A stretch of 64,000 bases of DNA. It comes from Achromobacter piechaudii NBRC 102461. GTDB lineage: Bacteria; Pseudomonadota; Gammaproteobacteria; Burkholderiales; Burkholderiaceae_B. Positions within the stretch are counted from its first letter, which is position 1. The number at the start of each line of letters is the position of its first letter. Made by a program: the position numbers and the translations under genes. The DNA is taken from assembly GCF_001571245.1 (NCBI RefSeq), contig NZ_BCTK01000007.1, forward strand, positions 186,001 to 250,000. Reading direction: 5' to 3'. Below the pieces are notes generated by a model. It made no database searches, was not told the DNA's origin, and was given only the letters and a program-made list of their open reading frames with translations. This document shows positions 54,098 through 62,583 of the stretch, piece by piece.

Positions 54098-55090
54098 ATG
54101 AGCAGCAGTCCCGCCCTGACGGCGGGCGCGGCTTCGCATCGCGCGCAGGATTTGCGCGCCGTGCGGTTGCGCACCCGCATCGCAGTGACCCTCTTCGCCG
54201 CGCTGGCCGCCGGCCTGGCAGTGATCCCCATGGCGAGCTCGAACATTTCGTTCGCGTTCTACCTGATGTTGTGGATCACGATGGCCAGCGCCATGAACAT
54301 CTGCGTGGGCTTCACGGGCTATCTGCCGTTCGGCTACGTCGTGTTCTACGGCGTGGGCTCCTACGCCACCGGCATTTGCTACAAGATCATGGGCTGGCCC
54401 ATCCTGCCGTCGCTGCTGGCTGCTGGCGGCGCGGGCCTGGCGATTGCGATGCTGCTGGCGCCCACGCTGCGCCTGCGCGGCGTGTATTTCGGCATCGTGA
54501 GCCTGGCGTTGGCCACCATCGTCAAGCTGGTCATTTCGGACCTGCCGCAATCATTCACAGGCGGCAGCATGGGCATCATCCTGTCGCGCGCCAACAATCC
54601 CACGCATAGCTACTACGCCATGCTGATCGTCATGGGCGCCACGCTGGCAACCGTCACCTGGCTGTCGGTGTCGCGGCTGGGCCGCGCGCTCAAAGCCATC
54701 CGCGACGATGACGGCGCGGCCGCCTGCGTGGGCATCCACGTGCCCAACACGCGCCTGAAGGCCTGGCTGCTGGCCGCCCTGTTCCCCGCGCTGGCCGGCG
54801 GCATCGAGGCCTGGTACACGAACGTCGTCGACCCGGAATACGCCTTCAACGTGCTGATCACGGCCAAGAGCATCATCTACGCCATGGCGGGGGGCTTCGG
54901 CACCATCCTTGGCCCGGTGGTCGGCACGCTGGCGCTGGTGGGCATCGACCACATGATCTGGCAGAAATTCCCCGTGGTGAACCTGCTGCTGCTGGGTCTC
55001 ATCATCGTCCTGCTGATGCTGTTCCTGCCACGCGGCATCGTCGGCAGCCTGATCAAACGCAAGCCGCAACTGCGCCGCTACATCGCCTGA
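54098..55090 (+). CDS. Branched-chain amino acid-type ABC permease, LivM type
   Basis: This 330-residue inner membrane protein has 9-10 hydrophobic segments and the LivM markers MASAMNICVGFTGYLPFGY, RLGRALKAIRDDDGAAACVGI and FGTILGPVVGTLALV. It is the first gene of a four-gene transporter set and has a strong ribosome site. It would partner the LivH-type permease next to it and the divergently encoded binding protein and amidase. Confidence 0.92.
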   Translation: MSSSPALTAGAASHRAQDLRAVRLRTRIAVTLFAALAAGLAVIPMASSNISFAFYLMLWITMASAMNICVGFTGYLPFGYVVFYGVGSYATGICYKIMGWPILPSLLAAGGAGLAIAMLLAPTLRLRGVYFGIVSLALATIVKLVISDLPQSFTGGSMGIILSRANNPTHSYYAMLIVMGATLATVTWLSVSRLGRALKAIRDDDGAAACVGIHVPNTRLKAWLLAALFPALAGGIEAWYTNVVDPEYAFNVLITAKSIIYAMAGGFGTILGPVVGTLALVGIDHMIWQKFPVVNLLLLGLIIVLLMLFLPRGIVGSLIKRKPQLRRYIA

Positions 55091-55099
55091 GGACCCGCC

Positions 55100-55981
55100 A
55101 TGACCGGACTGCTTATCCAAGGCCTGATCAACGGCCTGATCCTTGGCGCCATCTACGGCCTGATCGGCGTGGGGCTGAACGTCGTCTTCGGCGTGCTGCG
55201 GGTGGTGAACTTCGCGCACGGCGAATTCCTGGTGCTGGGCGCGTACTTCGCCTTCTACCTGATGGAATACGCGGGCATCAACCCGCTGATCGCGCTGCCG
55301 CTGGCGTTCGCCGCGTTCTTCCTGGCCGGCTACCTGCTGTATTTCGTCCTGATCCCTCGGCTGTCCAAGGCGGACGATCCCGAGATCAGTTCGCTTTTGC
55401 TGATGTTCGGCGTATCCATCATGCTGGGCGCGCTGATGCTGCTGGCGTTCGACGCCGATGCGCGCTCGCTGCCTTATGAGATCGAACCCGTCTTCCTGAA
55501 GTTCGGCCCGGTCCTGATTCCGACGGTGCGGCTGCTGGCGCTCGTCATCGCGCTGGCGATCATCGCCGCGTTGACGGTGTTCCTGTACCGCACGCAGCTG
55601 GGCCGCGCGCTGCGCGCCATCATCATGAACCGCGACGCGGTCCGTATCGTGGGCATCAATGCCGAGCGGCTGTCCGCCGTGGCGTTCGGGCTGGGCGTGG
55701 GCCTGGCCGCCGCCAGCGGCGTGCTGGTCGCCATGGTGTTTCCGGCGTTCTCGCCGTTCATGGGCAACGACTACACGCTGATCGGCTTCATCGTCATTGT
55801 GCTGGGTGGTTTGGGGCACCCGGTGGGAGCCCTGGTCGGGGCGCTGCTGTTCGGCATCACCGAGCAGGTGTCCGTGGTGTTCTTCAGCCCCTCCATCGCC
55901 ACCATCTGCGGTTTCGCATTGATGGTCGCCACGATCTTCATCCGGCCCAGCGGCTTGTTCGGCCGCCAGGCGCTGCGTTAA
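55100..55981 (+). CDS. Branched-chain amino acid-type ABC permease, LivH type
   Basis: This 293-residue permease has GLINGLILGAIYGLIGVGLNVVFGVLRVVNFAHGEF, split here as the canonical LivH N-terminus. Further markers are TQLGRALRAIIMNRDAVRIVGI and GGLGHPVGALVGALLFG. It starts 9 bases after the LivM-type gene and is followed by the ATPase genes. The membrane pore is formed with LivM. Confidence 0.92.
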   Translation: MTGLLIQGLINGLILGAIYGLIGVGLNVVFGVLRVVNFAHGEFLVLGAYFAFYLMEYAGINPLIALPLAFAAFFLAGYLLYFVLIPRLSKADDPEISSLLLMFGVSIMLGALMLLAFDADARSLPYEIEPVFLKFGPVLIPTVRLLALVIALAIIAALTVFLYRTQLGRALRAIIMNRDAVRIVGINAERLSAVAFGLGVGLAAASGVLVAMVFPAFSPFMGNDYTLIGFIVIVLGGLGHPVGALVGALLFGITEQVSVVFFSPSIATICGFALMVATIFIRPSGLFGRQALR

Positions 55982-56003
55982 CAGCCTTCCGGGAGACGGA
56001 CGC

Positions 56004-56711
56004 ATGTTGAAAGTCACGAATCTCAAGAAGCGCTTTGGCGGCCTGGTGGCGCTGCAAGGCGTGGATCTGGAGGTGCCGAAGGGATCCATCCTGGGCATCA
56101 TCGGCATGAACGGATCAGGCAAGACCACGATGCTCAACTGCATCAATGGCATCTACCGGCCGGACGAAGGCCGCATCGAACTGGATGGCCGCGAGATCGG
56201 CGGGCGCGAGGTCCATGAAGTGGCCCGGCTGGGCGTCGGGCGCACCTTCCAGGTGCCGCGCATCTTCCGTCAGCTGACCCTCCTGGAAAACCTGGAGGTG
56301 GCGCAGCAGCAGTCGGGCCGTAGCGCGGACGAGCGCTATGCGCAATCCGAGTACTGGCTGCACAAGGTCGAGCTGCATCGCCTGCGCCACAACTACGCCG
56401 AAGAACTGTCTGGCGGCCAGCAAAAGCTGGTGGAGCTGGCGCGCATCATGGTCGCGCGGCCCAAGGTCGTGCTGCTGGACGAACCCTTCGCGGGCGTGAA
56501 CCCCGCCCTTGCGCAACTGCTGATTTCAGTGATCCGCGAATTGCCCACCGAGCATGATTGTTCGGTGGTGCTGGTGTCGCACGACCTGACATCCATCTAT
56601 CAGCTGTCCCATCACATCATCGTCATGAACGAAGGCGCCATCCTGAGCCAGGGCAACGCCGATCACGTGCGCGCCGACCCGCAGGTGGTCGAAGCCTATC
56701 TTGGAGCCTGA
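56004..56711 (+). CDS. Branched-chain amino acid-type ABC ATPase, LivG type
   Basis: This 235-residue ATPase has Walker A GMNGSGKTT, signature LSGGQQKL, Walker B VVLLDEPFAGVNP and the LivG-type segment RLGVGRTFQVPRIF. GGGAGA precedes the ATG. It is slightly short for LivG but complete. It ends 1 base before the LivF-type gene. Confidence 0.92.
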   Translation: MLKVTNLKKRFGGLVALQGVDLEVPKGSILGIIGMNGSGKTTMLNCINGIYRPDEGRIELDGREIGGREVHEVARLGVGRTFQVPRIFRQLTLLENLEVAQQQSGRSADERYAQSEYWLHKVELHRLRHNYAEELSGGQQKLVELARIMVARPKVVLLDEPFAGVNPALAQLLISVIRELPTEHDCSVVLVSHDLTSIYQLSHHIIVMNEGAILSQGNADHVRADPQVVEAYLGA

Positions 56712-56712
56712 C

Positions 56713-57453
56713 ATGAGCACCGCCATCCTTGCGCTCGAAGACGTGACCGTGGCCTATCACGGCGACATCACGATTTTGAACCGCATCAACGTCCAGGCGC
56801 GCGCAGGCAAAGTCACCGGCGTGATCGGCCCTAACGGCGCCGGAAAATCCACGGTGCTCAAGACGCTGTTCGGCTTTCTGCCGCCCCGCACCGGGCGTAT
56901 CACGCTGCGCGGCAAGGACATCAGCGCGCAGCCTTCGCACGAGCGCGCCAGCCATGGCGTGGCGTTCGTGCCGCAGCATCGCAGCCTGTTCGGCGACCTG
57001 TCCGTGCAGGACAACCTGCTGCTGGGCTGCTGGCCGTTCCGGGGAGACAAGGCGCGCGTGCGCCAGCGCATCGACTCGGTCTATGACCGCTTTCCCATCC
57101 TGGCGCAAAAGCGCAACGATCCGGTCTCCAGCATGAGTGGGGGGCAGCAGCGCTTCGTGGAATTCGGCCGCGCCCTGCTGATCGAGCCGTCGGTGATTCT
57201 GCTGGACGAGCCCACGGCGATGCTGGCACCCAAGATCTCCAAGGAGATCTACGCGCTGATCCGTGGGTTTGCCGACGAGGGGATGACCGTGGTGCTGGTG
57301 GACCAGAACGTGCGGCGCTGTGCCGAAGTGTCCGACTATATGTACATCCTGGAGCTGGGACGCAACAAGGCGGAAGGCTCGCGCGAGGCGTTCGAGCAAG
57401 AGGGCGGCCTGCGCGAGATGGTCGCCTCGTGGATGGACTACAAGATCGACTGA
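56713..57453 (+). CDS. Branched-chain amino acid-type ABC ATPase, LivF type
   Basis: This 246-residue ATPase has Walker A GPNGAGKST, signature MSGGQQRF and Walker B VILLDEPTAMLAP. The typical SxDxG-like loop after Walker B is changed to AMLAPKISKEIY. GVAFVPQHRSLF is the LivF Q-loop. It is the last gene of the LysR-linked transporter and is convergent with the Nudix/ThiE gene. Confidence 0.92.
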   Translation: MSTAILALEDVTVAYHGDITILNRINVQARAGKVTGVIGPNGAGKSTVLKTLFGFLPPRTGRITLRGKDISAQPSHERASHGVAFVPQHRSLFGDLSVQDNLLLGCWPFRGDKARVRQRIDSVYDRFPILAQKRNDPVSSMSGGQQRFVEFGRALLIEPSVILLDEPTAMLAPKISKEIYALIRGFADEGMTVVLVDQNVRRCAEVSDYMYILELGRNKAEGSREAFEQEGGLREMVASWMDYKID

Positions 57454-57479
57454 ATTTTCGACTGAAGCGTCGACAGGAA

Positions 57480-57503
57480 CCCGCCGGGGCGCACCCCGGC
57501 GGG
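57480..57503. terminator. Strong GC hairpin between convergent LivF-type and Nudix/ThiE genes
   Basis: CCCGCCGGGG-CGCA-CCCCGGCGGG is a perfect 10-bp stem with a tetraloop, centred in the 57-bp space between convergent stop codons. It lacks a T-run on either strand but is well placed as a bidirectional barrier. Confidence 0.55.
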
Positions 57504-57510
57504 GCTGGCG

Positions 57511-58473
57511 TCAAATAACGCCGCGTATCCCGGCAATGCCATGCGCGCCATGGCGCAACGCTTGCGATACGGTCTGGGTGGATTGCCCGCCCAGCGCGAA
57601 AACCGGAATGCCGGCGTCGCGATTGCCCGCGACGAAGCCTTCCCAACCCAGCGTCGCCGCGCCCGGGTGGCTGGGCGTGTCCAGCACGGGGCCCAGCACC
57701 GCGAAGTCCGCGCCGATCTCGCGCGCGTGCACCACCTGGGCGTTGTCGTGCGCCGACACGCCAAGCAGCGCGCCTTCGGGCAGTTCAGGGCGCGCATGCA
57801 AGCGCGCCGCGTCCGCCGTGCGCAGGTGCACGCCGTCGGCTTCCCTCCACCAGGCGGCAGGGTGAGCGCTGTTGACCAGCACGCGTGCGCCGGCTGCGTG
57901 GCAGCGCTTGATCACCTGTTGCAGCACTTCATGCAGCGAGCTTGCACCCGCGCCATCCGGCCACTGCGGTTCGCGGAACTGCACCAGCTTCACGCCACGC
58001 GCCAGCGCGGCTTCCAGGCGGCCCAAAAACGCCGCAACGCCTGCACGCGAACCGATCGAGCTGATGCCGTAGGTAGTGGGCAGTTGCAGCCAGCGCAGTG
58101 GCGGCAAGGTGGCCGGCAGCAAGTCGCCGACGGACGCGGCATTGGCCGGGTCCACCCATTGCAGCCGCTGGTTTTCCAGCCCTTGCGGCTCGCCTTCCCA
58201 CGCGGTGACGTGGCAGAACGCCAGGCGCACCGTGGTGTGCGGATAGACGTGTACATAGGTCACCCACGGATGCGACTGCGTGACGCGGATGCCCAGCTCT
58301 TCCTGCAATTCGCGGGCCAGCGCCTGCAACACGGTTTCACCCGGCTCAAGCTTGCCGCCCGGCAGTTCCCACCAGCCCGACCAGGGCTTGCCCTCGGGCC
58401 GCTGACCCAGCAGCAACATGCCATCGGGCCGCAGGATCAGGCCCGCTGCAACGTCGACGATTTTCTCAGACAT
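57511..58473 (-). CDS. Nudix hydrolase (MutT-like) fused to thiamine-phosphate-synthase-like domain
   Basis: This is a 320-residue two-domain protein. Residues 1-130 are a Nudix domain with a complete Nudix box ([12 protein letters not shown], then RELQEELGI), as in MutT, which cleans 8-oxo-dGTP. Residues from about 145 form a TIM-barrel ThiE-like domain ([49 protein letters not shown]). The domain pair is a known conserved fusion. Whether the ThiE part makes thiamine phosphate is uncertain. ATG 58473 overlaps the end of the DUF815 gene by 8 bases. Confidence 0.9.
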   Translation of the reverse strand: MSEKIVDVAAGLILRPDGMLLLGQRPEGKPWSGWWELPGGKLEPGETVLQALARELQEELGIRVTQSHPWVTYVHVYPHTTVRLAFCHVTAWEGEPQGLENQRLQWVDPANAASVGDLLPATLPPLRWLQLPTTYGISSIGSRAGVAAFLGRLEAALARGVKLVQFREPQWPDGAGASSLHEVLQQVIKRCHAAGARVLVNSAHPAAWWREADGVHLRTADAARLHARPELPEGALLGVSAHDNAQVVHAREIGADFAVLGPVLDTPSHPGAATLGWEGFVAGNRDAGIPVFALGGQSTQTVSQALRHGAHGIAGIRGVI

Positions 58474-59332
58474 GGCGTGCCGCCCAATCGCGCGCGAATT
58501 GGTAAGCCACGCGGCCCGAACGCGATCCGCGCTCGATCGTCCATTGCAGCGCCTCGGTGCGCGACGGTTCGATGTGCGCCTCGGGGCAACCGAGTTCGCG
58601 CAGCCAGTGGTAGACGATGTCCAGGTAGTCGTCCTGCTTGAACGGGTAGAACGACAGCCACAGGCCGAAGCGTTCGGACAGCGAGATTTTTTCCTCGACC
58701 GTCTCGCCGGGATGGATTTCGCCATCGGGCTGATGCTTGGCCTGGAGGTTCTCGCTCATGTATTCCGGCATCAGGTGACGGCGGTTGGACGTGGCGTAGA
58801 TCAGCACGTTGTCGCCCGAGGCCGATACCGAGCCGTCCAGCACGGACTTGAGCGCCTTGTAGCCGGGCTCGCCTTCTTCGAACGACAGGTCATCGCAGAA
58901 CACGATGAAGCGTTCGGGACGGGGCGCGACCAACTCGACGATGTCGGCCAGGTCGCCCAGGTCGGACTTGTCGACTTCGATCAGGCGCAGGCCCTGGTCG
59001 CCATAGGCGGCCAGCATGGCCTTGACCAGCGAGCTCTTGCCGGTGCCGCGCGCGCCGGTCATCAGCACGTTGTTGGCCGGCTTGTTGGCCAGGAACTGCT
59101 GCGTGTTGCGGTCGATGGTGGCCTTCTGGCGCTCGATATGCTGAAGGTCTTGCATGTCGATGCGCGCCACGTGGCGCACGGCGTCCAGCCAGCCGCGCGA
59201 GCCGCGCTTGCGCCAACGGAACGCATGCGCGCTCCAGTCGATCTCGGGCGTGGCCGGAGGCAGGAAGGCTTCCAGCTGCGCCAGCACGCGCTCGGCGCGC
59301 TGGATAAGGGTGGTGAACTCGCTAGCGCTCAT
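58466..59332 (-). CDS. DUF815 family AAA-type ATPase
   Basis: This 288-residue protein has a P-loop (GARGTGKSS near residue 92) and Walker B (IVFCDDLSF). The sensor-like segment is [16 protein letters not shown], with a long helical N-terminal part. The family is widespread in proteobacteria and has no firm function. It sits between argJ (6-bp gap) and the Nudix/ThiE gene (8-base overlap), so the three are probably one transcript. Nothing in the sequence reveals its target. Confidence 0.88.
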   Translation of the reverse strand: MSASEFTTLIQRAERVLAQLEAFLPPATPEIDWSAHAFRWRKRGSRGWLDAVRHVARIDMQDLQHIERQKATIDRNTQQFLANKPANNVLMTGARGTGKSSLVKAMLAAYGDQGLRLIEVDKSDLGDLADIVELVAPRPERFIVFCDDLSFEEGEPGYKALKSVLDGSVSASGDNVLIYATSNRRHLMPEYMSENLQAKHQPDGEIHPGETVEEKISLSERFGLWLSFYPFKQDDYLDIVYHWLRELGCPEAHIEPSRTEALQWTIERGSRSGRVAYQFARDWAARHV

Positions 59333-59338
59333 GGCCGA

Positions 59339-60565
59339 TCACGAACGGTAGTCGGCGTTGATGGACACGTATTCGTGCGAGAAGTCGCAGGTGTAGACGG
59401 TGTCGGACACCTGGCCGCGACCCAGCGCGATGCGCACCAGGATTTCGGCCTGCTTCATCACGCGCTGGCCGTCGGCTTCCTGGTAGTCGGGGTTGCGGCC
59501 GCCGTTCTTGGCGACCAGTACGTCGTCCAGCCACAGGCGGATGTTGGACACGTCCAGGTCGTCGATGCCGGCATAGCCCACCGCCGCCAGGATGCGGCCC
59601 AGGTTGGGGTCGGACGCGAAGAACGCGGTCTTGACCAGCGGCGAATGCGCCACGGCGTAGGCGACCTTGAGCGCTTCTTCGGTGCTGCCCGCTTCTTCGA
59701 CGCGGATGGTCATGAACTTGGTGGCGCCTTCGGCGTCGCGCACGATCTTGGTGGCCAGCTCCAGCGCGGCGGCGGTCAGCGCTTCGCGGACGGCGGCGTA
59801 GGCGGCGTCCGATTCGCTATTGACGTTCACGCCCGACTTGCCGGTGGCGGCGATGATGAAGGAATCGTTGGTGGACGTGTCGCCATCGACCGTGATGCGG
59901 TTGAACGAGGCGTCGGCGATTTCGCCGGCCAGCTTGCGCAGCAGCGGCTGGGCGATGCCGGCGTCGGTGGCCAGGAAACTGAGCATGGTGGCCATGTTGG
60001 GACGGATCATGCCCGCGCCCTTGCTGATGCCGGTGAAGGTCACGGTCTTGCCGTCGATCTGCATCTTGGCCGACGAAATCTTGGGCAGCGTGTCGGTGGT
60101 CATGATGCCGTGCGCGGCGCTGGACCAGTGATCGGCCCCCAGGTTGGCGATGGCGCCCGGCAGGCCGGCGACCAGACGGTCCAGCGGCAGCGGCTCAAGA
60201 ATGACGCCGGTGGAGAACGGCAGGATTTCGGAGGCGGGCACGCCCAGCAGCTTGCCCAGCGCGGCGCAGGTGTCCTGGGCTTTCTTCAAGCCTTCTTCGC
60301 CCGTGCCGGCGTTGGCATTGCCGGTATTGATGACCAGCGCGCTGATGGGACCGCCGGCGGCCAGATGGGCCTGGCAGACCTGGACGGGGGCGGCGCAGAA
60401 GCGGTTGCGCGTGAACACGCCCGCCACGCTCGTGCCTTCGGCCAGACGGAACACAGTCAGGTCGCGCCGGTTGGCTTTGCGGATGCCGGCCTCGGTGACG
60501 CCGATTTCAACGCCGGCTACAGGAAAAATTTCGGACTCGGAGGGGATCTGCAAATTAACGGCCAT
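59339..60565 (-). CDS. argJ: Bifunctional ornithine acetyltransferase / N-acetylglutamate synthase
   Basis: ArgJ recycles the acetyl group between N-acetylornithine and glutamate in arginine synthesis. The 408-residue proenzyme cleaves itself at the Thr of the NMATMLSF motif (near residue 184), which becomes the N-terminal nucleophile. Other family segments are [21 protein letters not shown] and [12 protein letters not shown]. It ends in NADYRS. It heads a transcript with the DUF815 ATPase and the Nudix/ThiE gene. Confidence 0.95.
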   Translation of the reverse strand: MAVNLQIPSESEIFPVAGVEIGVTEAGIRKANRRDLTVFRLAEGTSVAGVFTRNRFCAAPVQVCQAHLAAGGPISALVINTGNANAGTGEEGLKKAQDTCAALGKLLGVPASEILPFSTGVILEPLPLDRLVAGLPGAIANLGADHWSSAAHGIMTTDTLPKISSAKMQIDGKTVTFTGISKGAGMIRPNMATMLSFLATDAGIAQPLLRKLAGEIADASFNRITVDGDTSTNDSFIIAATGKSGVNVNSESDAAYAAVREALTAAALELATKIVRDAEGATKFMTIRVEEAGSTEEALKVAYAVAHSPLVKTAFFASDPNLGRILAAVGYAGIDDLDVSNIRLWLDDVLVAKNGGRNPDYQEADGQRVMKQAEILVRIALGRGQVSDTVYTCDFSHEYVSINADYRS

Positions 60566-60591
60566 GACTTCGTCTCTTGAGTAGGCAGGAC

Positions 60592-60616
60592 AAAATCGCC
60601 GCCAGGCTAGGCGGCG
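60592..60616 (-). terminator. Hairpin with short T-run between membrane-protein gene and argJ
   Basis: On the minus strand, CGCCGCC-TAGCCT-GGCGGCG is followed by ATTTT. It lies about 60 bases after the stop of the upstream gene and about 30 before the argJ start. A GATAAT -10-like hexamer precedes it, so it may instead be part of the argJ leader (attenuator-like). A weak terminator is the simplest reading. Confidence 0.4.
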
Positions 60617-60675
60617 CGCGGGGGAAAGCTTCGTATTATCCCACCGGTTTACGGCAGGGGCGGGTCAGCGCGCTG

Positions 60676-61716
60676 TCAGGGGGCCATCCGCATGGCGGCC
60701 ACGTCCAGCACGCCCGCTTCGCGATTGCTCAGGACGCTGCGCACCGTGCCGTCCGGGGCTTGCAGCACCGAGCTGCCGGCCCCGACATCCTCGCCGCCAT
60801 TGCGGCGCGCGGAGCGCCCGCGCGACGGCGAAAACAAAAGGTCGCCCGGCTGGGCGCCGGGCAGGCGCGGATTGGCGGCCAGCACGCGGGTGCCGGGCGG
60901 GTAGGTCATGGCGCCCAGCGTGGTTTCGCGGGCCAAGAGGCCTTCGAAATCCAGCAGTCTGCGCTGGCTGTCCAGCCGCATGTCCACCTTCAGCAGCGGC
61001 ATCTGCCGCAGGGCCAGCGCTTCGCTGCCTTCGGTGCGCAGCAGCCAGCGTGGCGCGTTACCGCCCGCAGCCGGCGCCGTACCGCGCGCGGCCTCGTCCA
61101 CCTTGAGCCACGCGCCGGGCGGCACCGGCTGCTGGTCCAGCGTATTGCCCACCGCCAGGTGGCAGCTGGCGAACCGTGGCTGGCCGCCCTGCATCACGAA
61201 TTCAAGCCGATGCCCGTGCGCGCACAACCAGCCTTCCTGCGCCTGGTCACGGGCGATTTCCACGGACAGCGTTTCGGCCTGCTTGGGGGTGGCGGCGTAG
61301 CGGAACAGCCGGGTGGCGGACACTCCCTGGATGGCGGCGGGCTGGGCATCGGGAAAGACGGCGCGGTCGAACGAGGCCAGGTCGCCGGGCTGGGTCAGGC
61401 TGAGGACGGTGCCCGCGGGCATGTCCACGCCAGCCAGCCGGGTGGCGTGGGCCAGCGTCGTCTTGCGGCCGGCGTCTGCCTCGGCGGCGCGCTGGGCGGA
61501 AAACCATGCGCCGAATTGCTGGTACGGGAAAATGGCGCCGACCAGCGCCAACAGGGTCATCAGAGTGGTGCCGATGCGGCGGTGGTCGCCCAGCCAGAGC
61601 CGCGCGCTGGGCGTGGTCGCCAACACGGCCAGCCAGGTCAGCAAGGTAGCCAGGCAGGCCAGCGAGGCCACCATCAGCACGTAGAAATTACCGCCAGGAA
61701 GGGAAACCGGAATCAT
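60676..61716 (-). CDS. Unrecognised membrane-anchored protein (346 residues)
   Basis: I do not recognise this family. Two N-terminal membrane helices (YVLMVASLACLATLLTWLAVLA and a second, TTLMTLLALVGAIFPYQQF) are followed by a soluble, probably periplasmic part of about 280 residues with no known motif. The soluble part has GTVLSLTQPGDLASFDRAVFP, WLCAHGHRLEFVMQGGQPR and CHLAVG, so three Cys in all. The C-terminal third (GAMTYPPGTRVLAANPRLP) resembles beta-rich SAF-like or pilus-assembly segments only vaguely. It lies 62 bases after a MarR gene on the same strand. Confidence 0.7.
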   Translation of the reverse strand: MIPVSLPGGNFYVLMVASLACLATLLTWLAVLATTPSARLWLGDHRRIGTTLMTLLALVGAIFPYQQFGAWFSAQRAAEADAGRKTTLAHATRLAGVDMPAGTVLSLTQPGDLASFDRAVFPDAQPAAIQGVSATRLFRYAATPKQAETLSVEIARDQAQEGWLCAHGHRLEFVMQGGQPRFASCHLAVGNTLDQQPVPPGAWLKVDEAARGTAPAAGGNAPRWLLRTEGSEALALRQMPLLKVDMRLDSQRRLLDFEGLLARETTLGAMTYPPGTRVLAANPRLPGAQPGDLLFSPSRGRSARRNGGEDVGAGSSVLQAPDGTVRSVLSNREAGVLDVAAMRMAP

Positions 61717-61778
61717 GGCGGCAATTATGCGCCAAACCCGGCGCGGTTTTCAGCAGGCGGCAGGGGCGGTGGACGGGC

Positions 61779-62273
61779 TCAGGACTTGGCCGATTCCGAG
61801 CGGGTGGCCACGACCTGCAACTTGAGTTCGCCCAGCGCCTGGAACAGCGCATTGCGGGTGGACTCGGGCAGGTCGCCAAACATGGACTTGACCCAGGTTT
61901 CGTGGGCGCGCGCCATGCGGGCGAAACTTTTCTTGCCCTGCGGGGTGAGCTTGATGAGCGAGCTGCGGCGGTCGGACTCCACCTTGGTGCGCACCACCAG
62001 CCCTTCTTTTTCAAGCTGGTCGGTAATGCCGGTGATATTGCCGTTGGTGACCATCATGTGGCGCGACAGCTCGCCCATCTTCATGCCCTTGGGGGCGCGC
62101 TGCAATTGCGCCATCAGGTCGAAGCGGGGCAGGGTGGTGTCGAATTCGTTGCGCAGGCGGCTGCGGATTTCGCCTTCGATGAGATTGGCGCAGGTGAGCA
62201 TGCGCAACCACAGGCGCAACGCGTGGTGGTCGTCGGGCGCGGCGCGGGATTCGAGATCAGGAGCGTCAGTCAT
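61779..62273 (-). CDS. MarR family transcriptional regulator
   Basis: This 164-residue winged-helix regulator has GELSRHMMVTNGNITGITDQLEKEGLV as recognition region and a wing with VESDRRSSLIKLTPQGKKSF. The lead of about 20 residues is acidic. MarR proteins of this branch often control aromatic acid uptake and breakdown. It diverges from a Liv-type binding protein gene. A TTTA-N4-TAAA palindrome in the gap is its likely operator. Confidence 0.9.
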   Translation of the reverse strand: MTDAPDLESRAAPDDHHALRLWLRMLTCANLIEGEIRSRLRNEFDTTLPRFDLMAQLQRAPKGMKMGELSRHMMVTNGNITGITDQLEKEGLVVRTKVESDRRSSLIKLTPQGKKSFARMARAHETWVKSMFGDLPESTRNALFQALGELKLQVVATRSESAKS

Positions 62274-62583
62274 CGGCGTTTTCTTGAGATTCGGCGAGAT
62301 GTCGGGTACTGTCGCGCGTGCGTCGTACCGGGCGTGTCGTCGATGCGGTCATCGTTGATGGGCGGGTGATCAAGACGGGCAAGCTTAAGGTGTTGCTTAT
62401 CAGGTGCTGCTTGGGCGGACACGCCGGGCTGGTAAAAACCCTAGTCTTGTTTTGAAGAATACTTTAAACCTAAACTATGAACCGCGCCAGCTTTCCCTAA
62501 GCTGCTTGACGGGGATAGTGGTGTGGCAGGCCACCCTCAATAAGAACACCCTCTGCGCGGGCTCGCGCACGGAGCACACCACC
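62274..62583. other. Divergent 310-bp intergenic region between MarR and Liv-type genes
   Basis: The part nearest the MarR gene (62274-62400) is ordinary and shows nothing I can name. The middle holds an AT-rich stretch (62430-62485) with the promoter and palindrome described separately. About 100 bases of untranslated leader then follow before the binding protein start. No gene-like frame with a ribosome site was found, although the binding protein frame is open back to 62404 with no signal peptide there. Confidence 0.6.
62447..62481 (+). promoter_or_regulatory. Promoter region with MarR-type palindrome
   Basis: Two alternative sigma-70 pairs overlap: TTGTTT (62447-62452) with TAAACT (62471-62476), and TTGAAG (62452-62457) with TATGAA (62476-62481), each with an 18-base spacer. 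The symmetric ACTTTAAACCTAAACT (62461-62476; symmetric positions A.TTTA....TAAA.T) fills the spacer. A bound MarR dimer would block either promoter. Confidence 0.5.
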
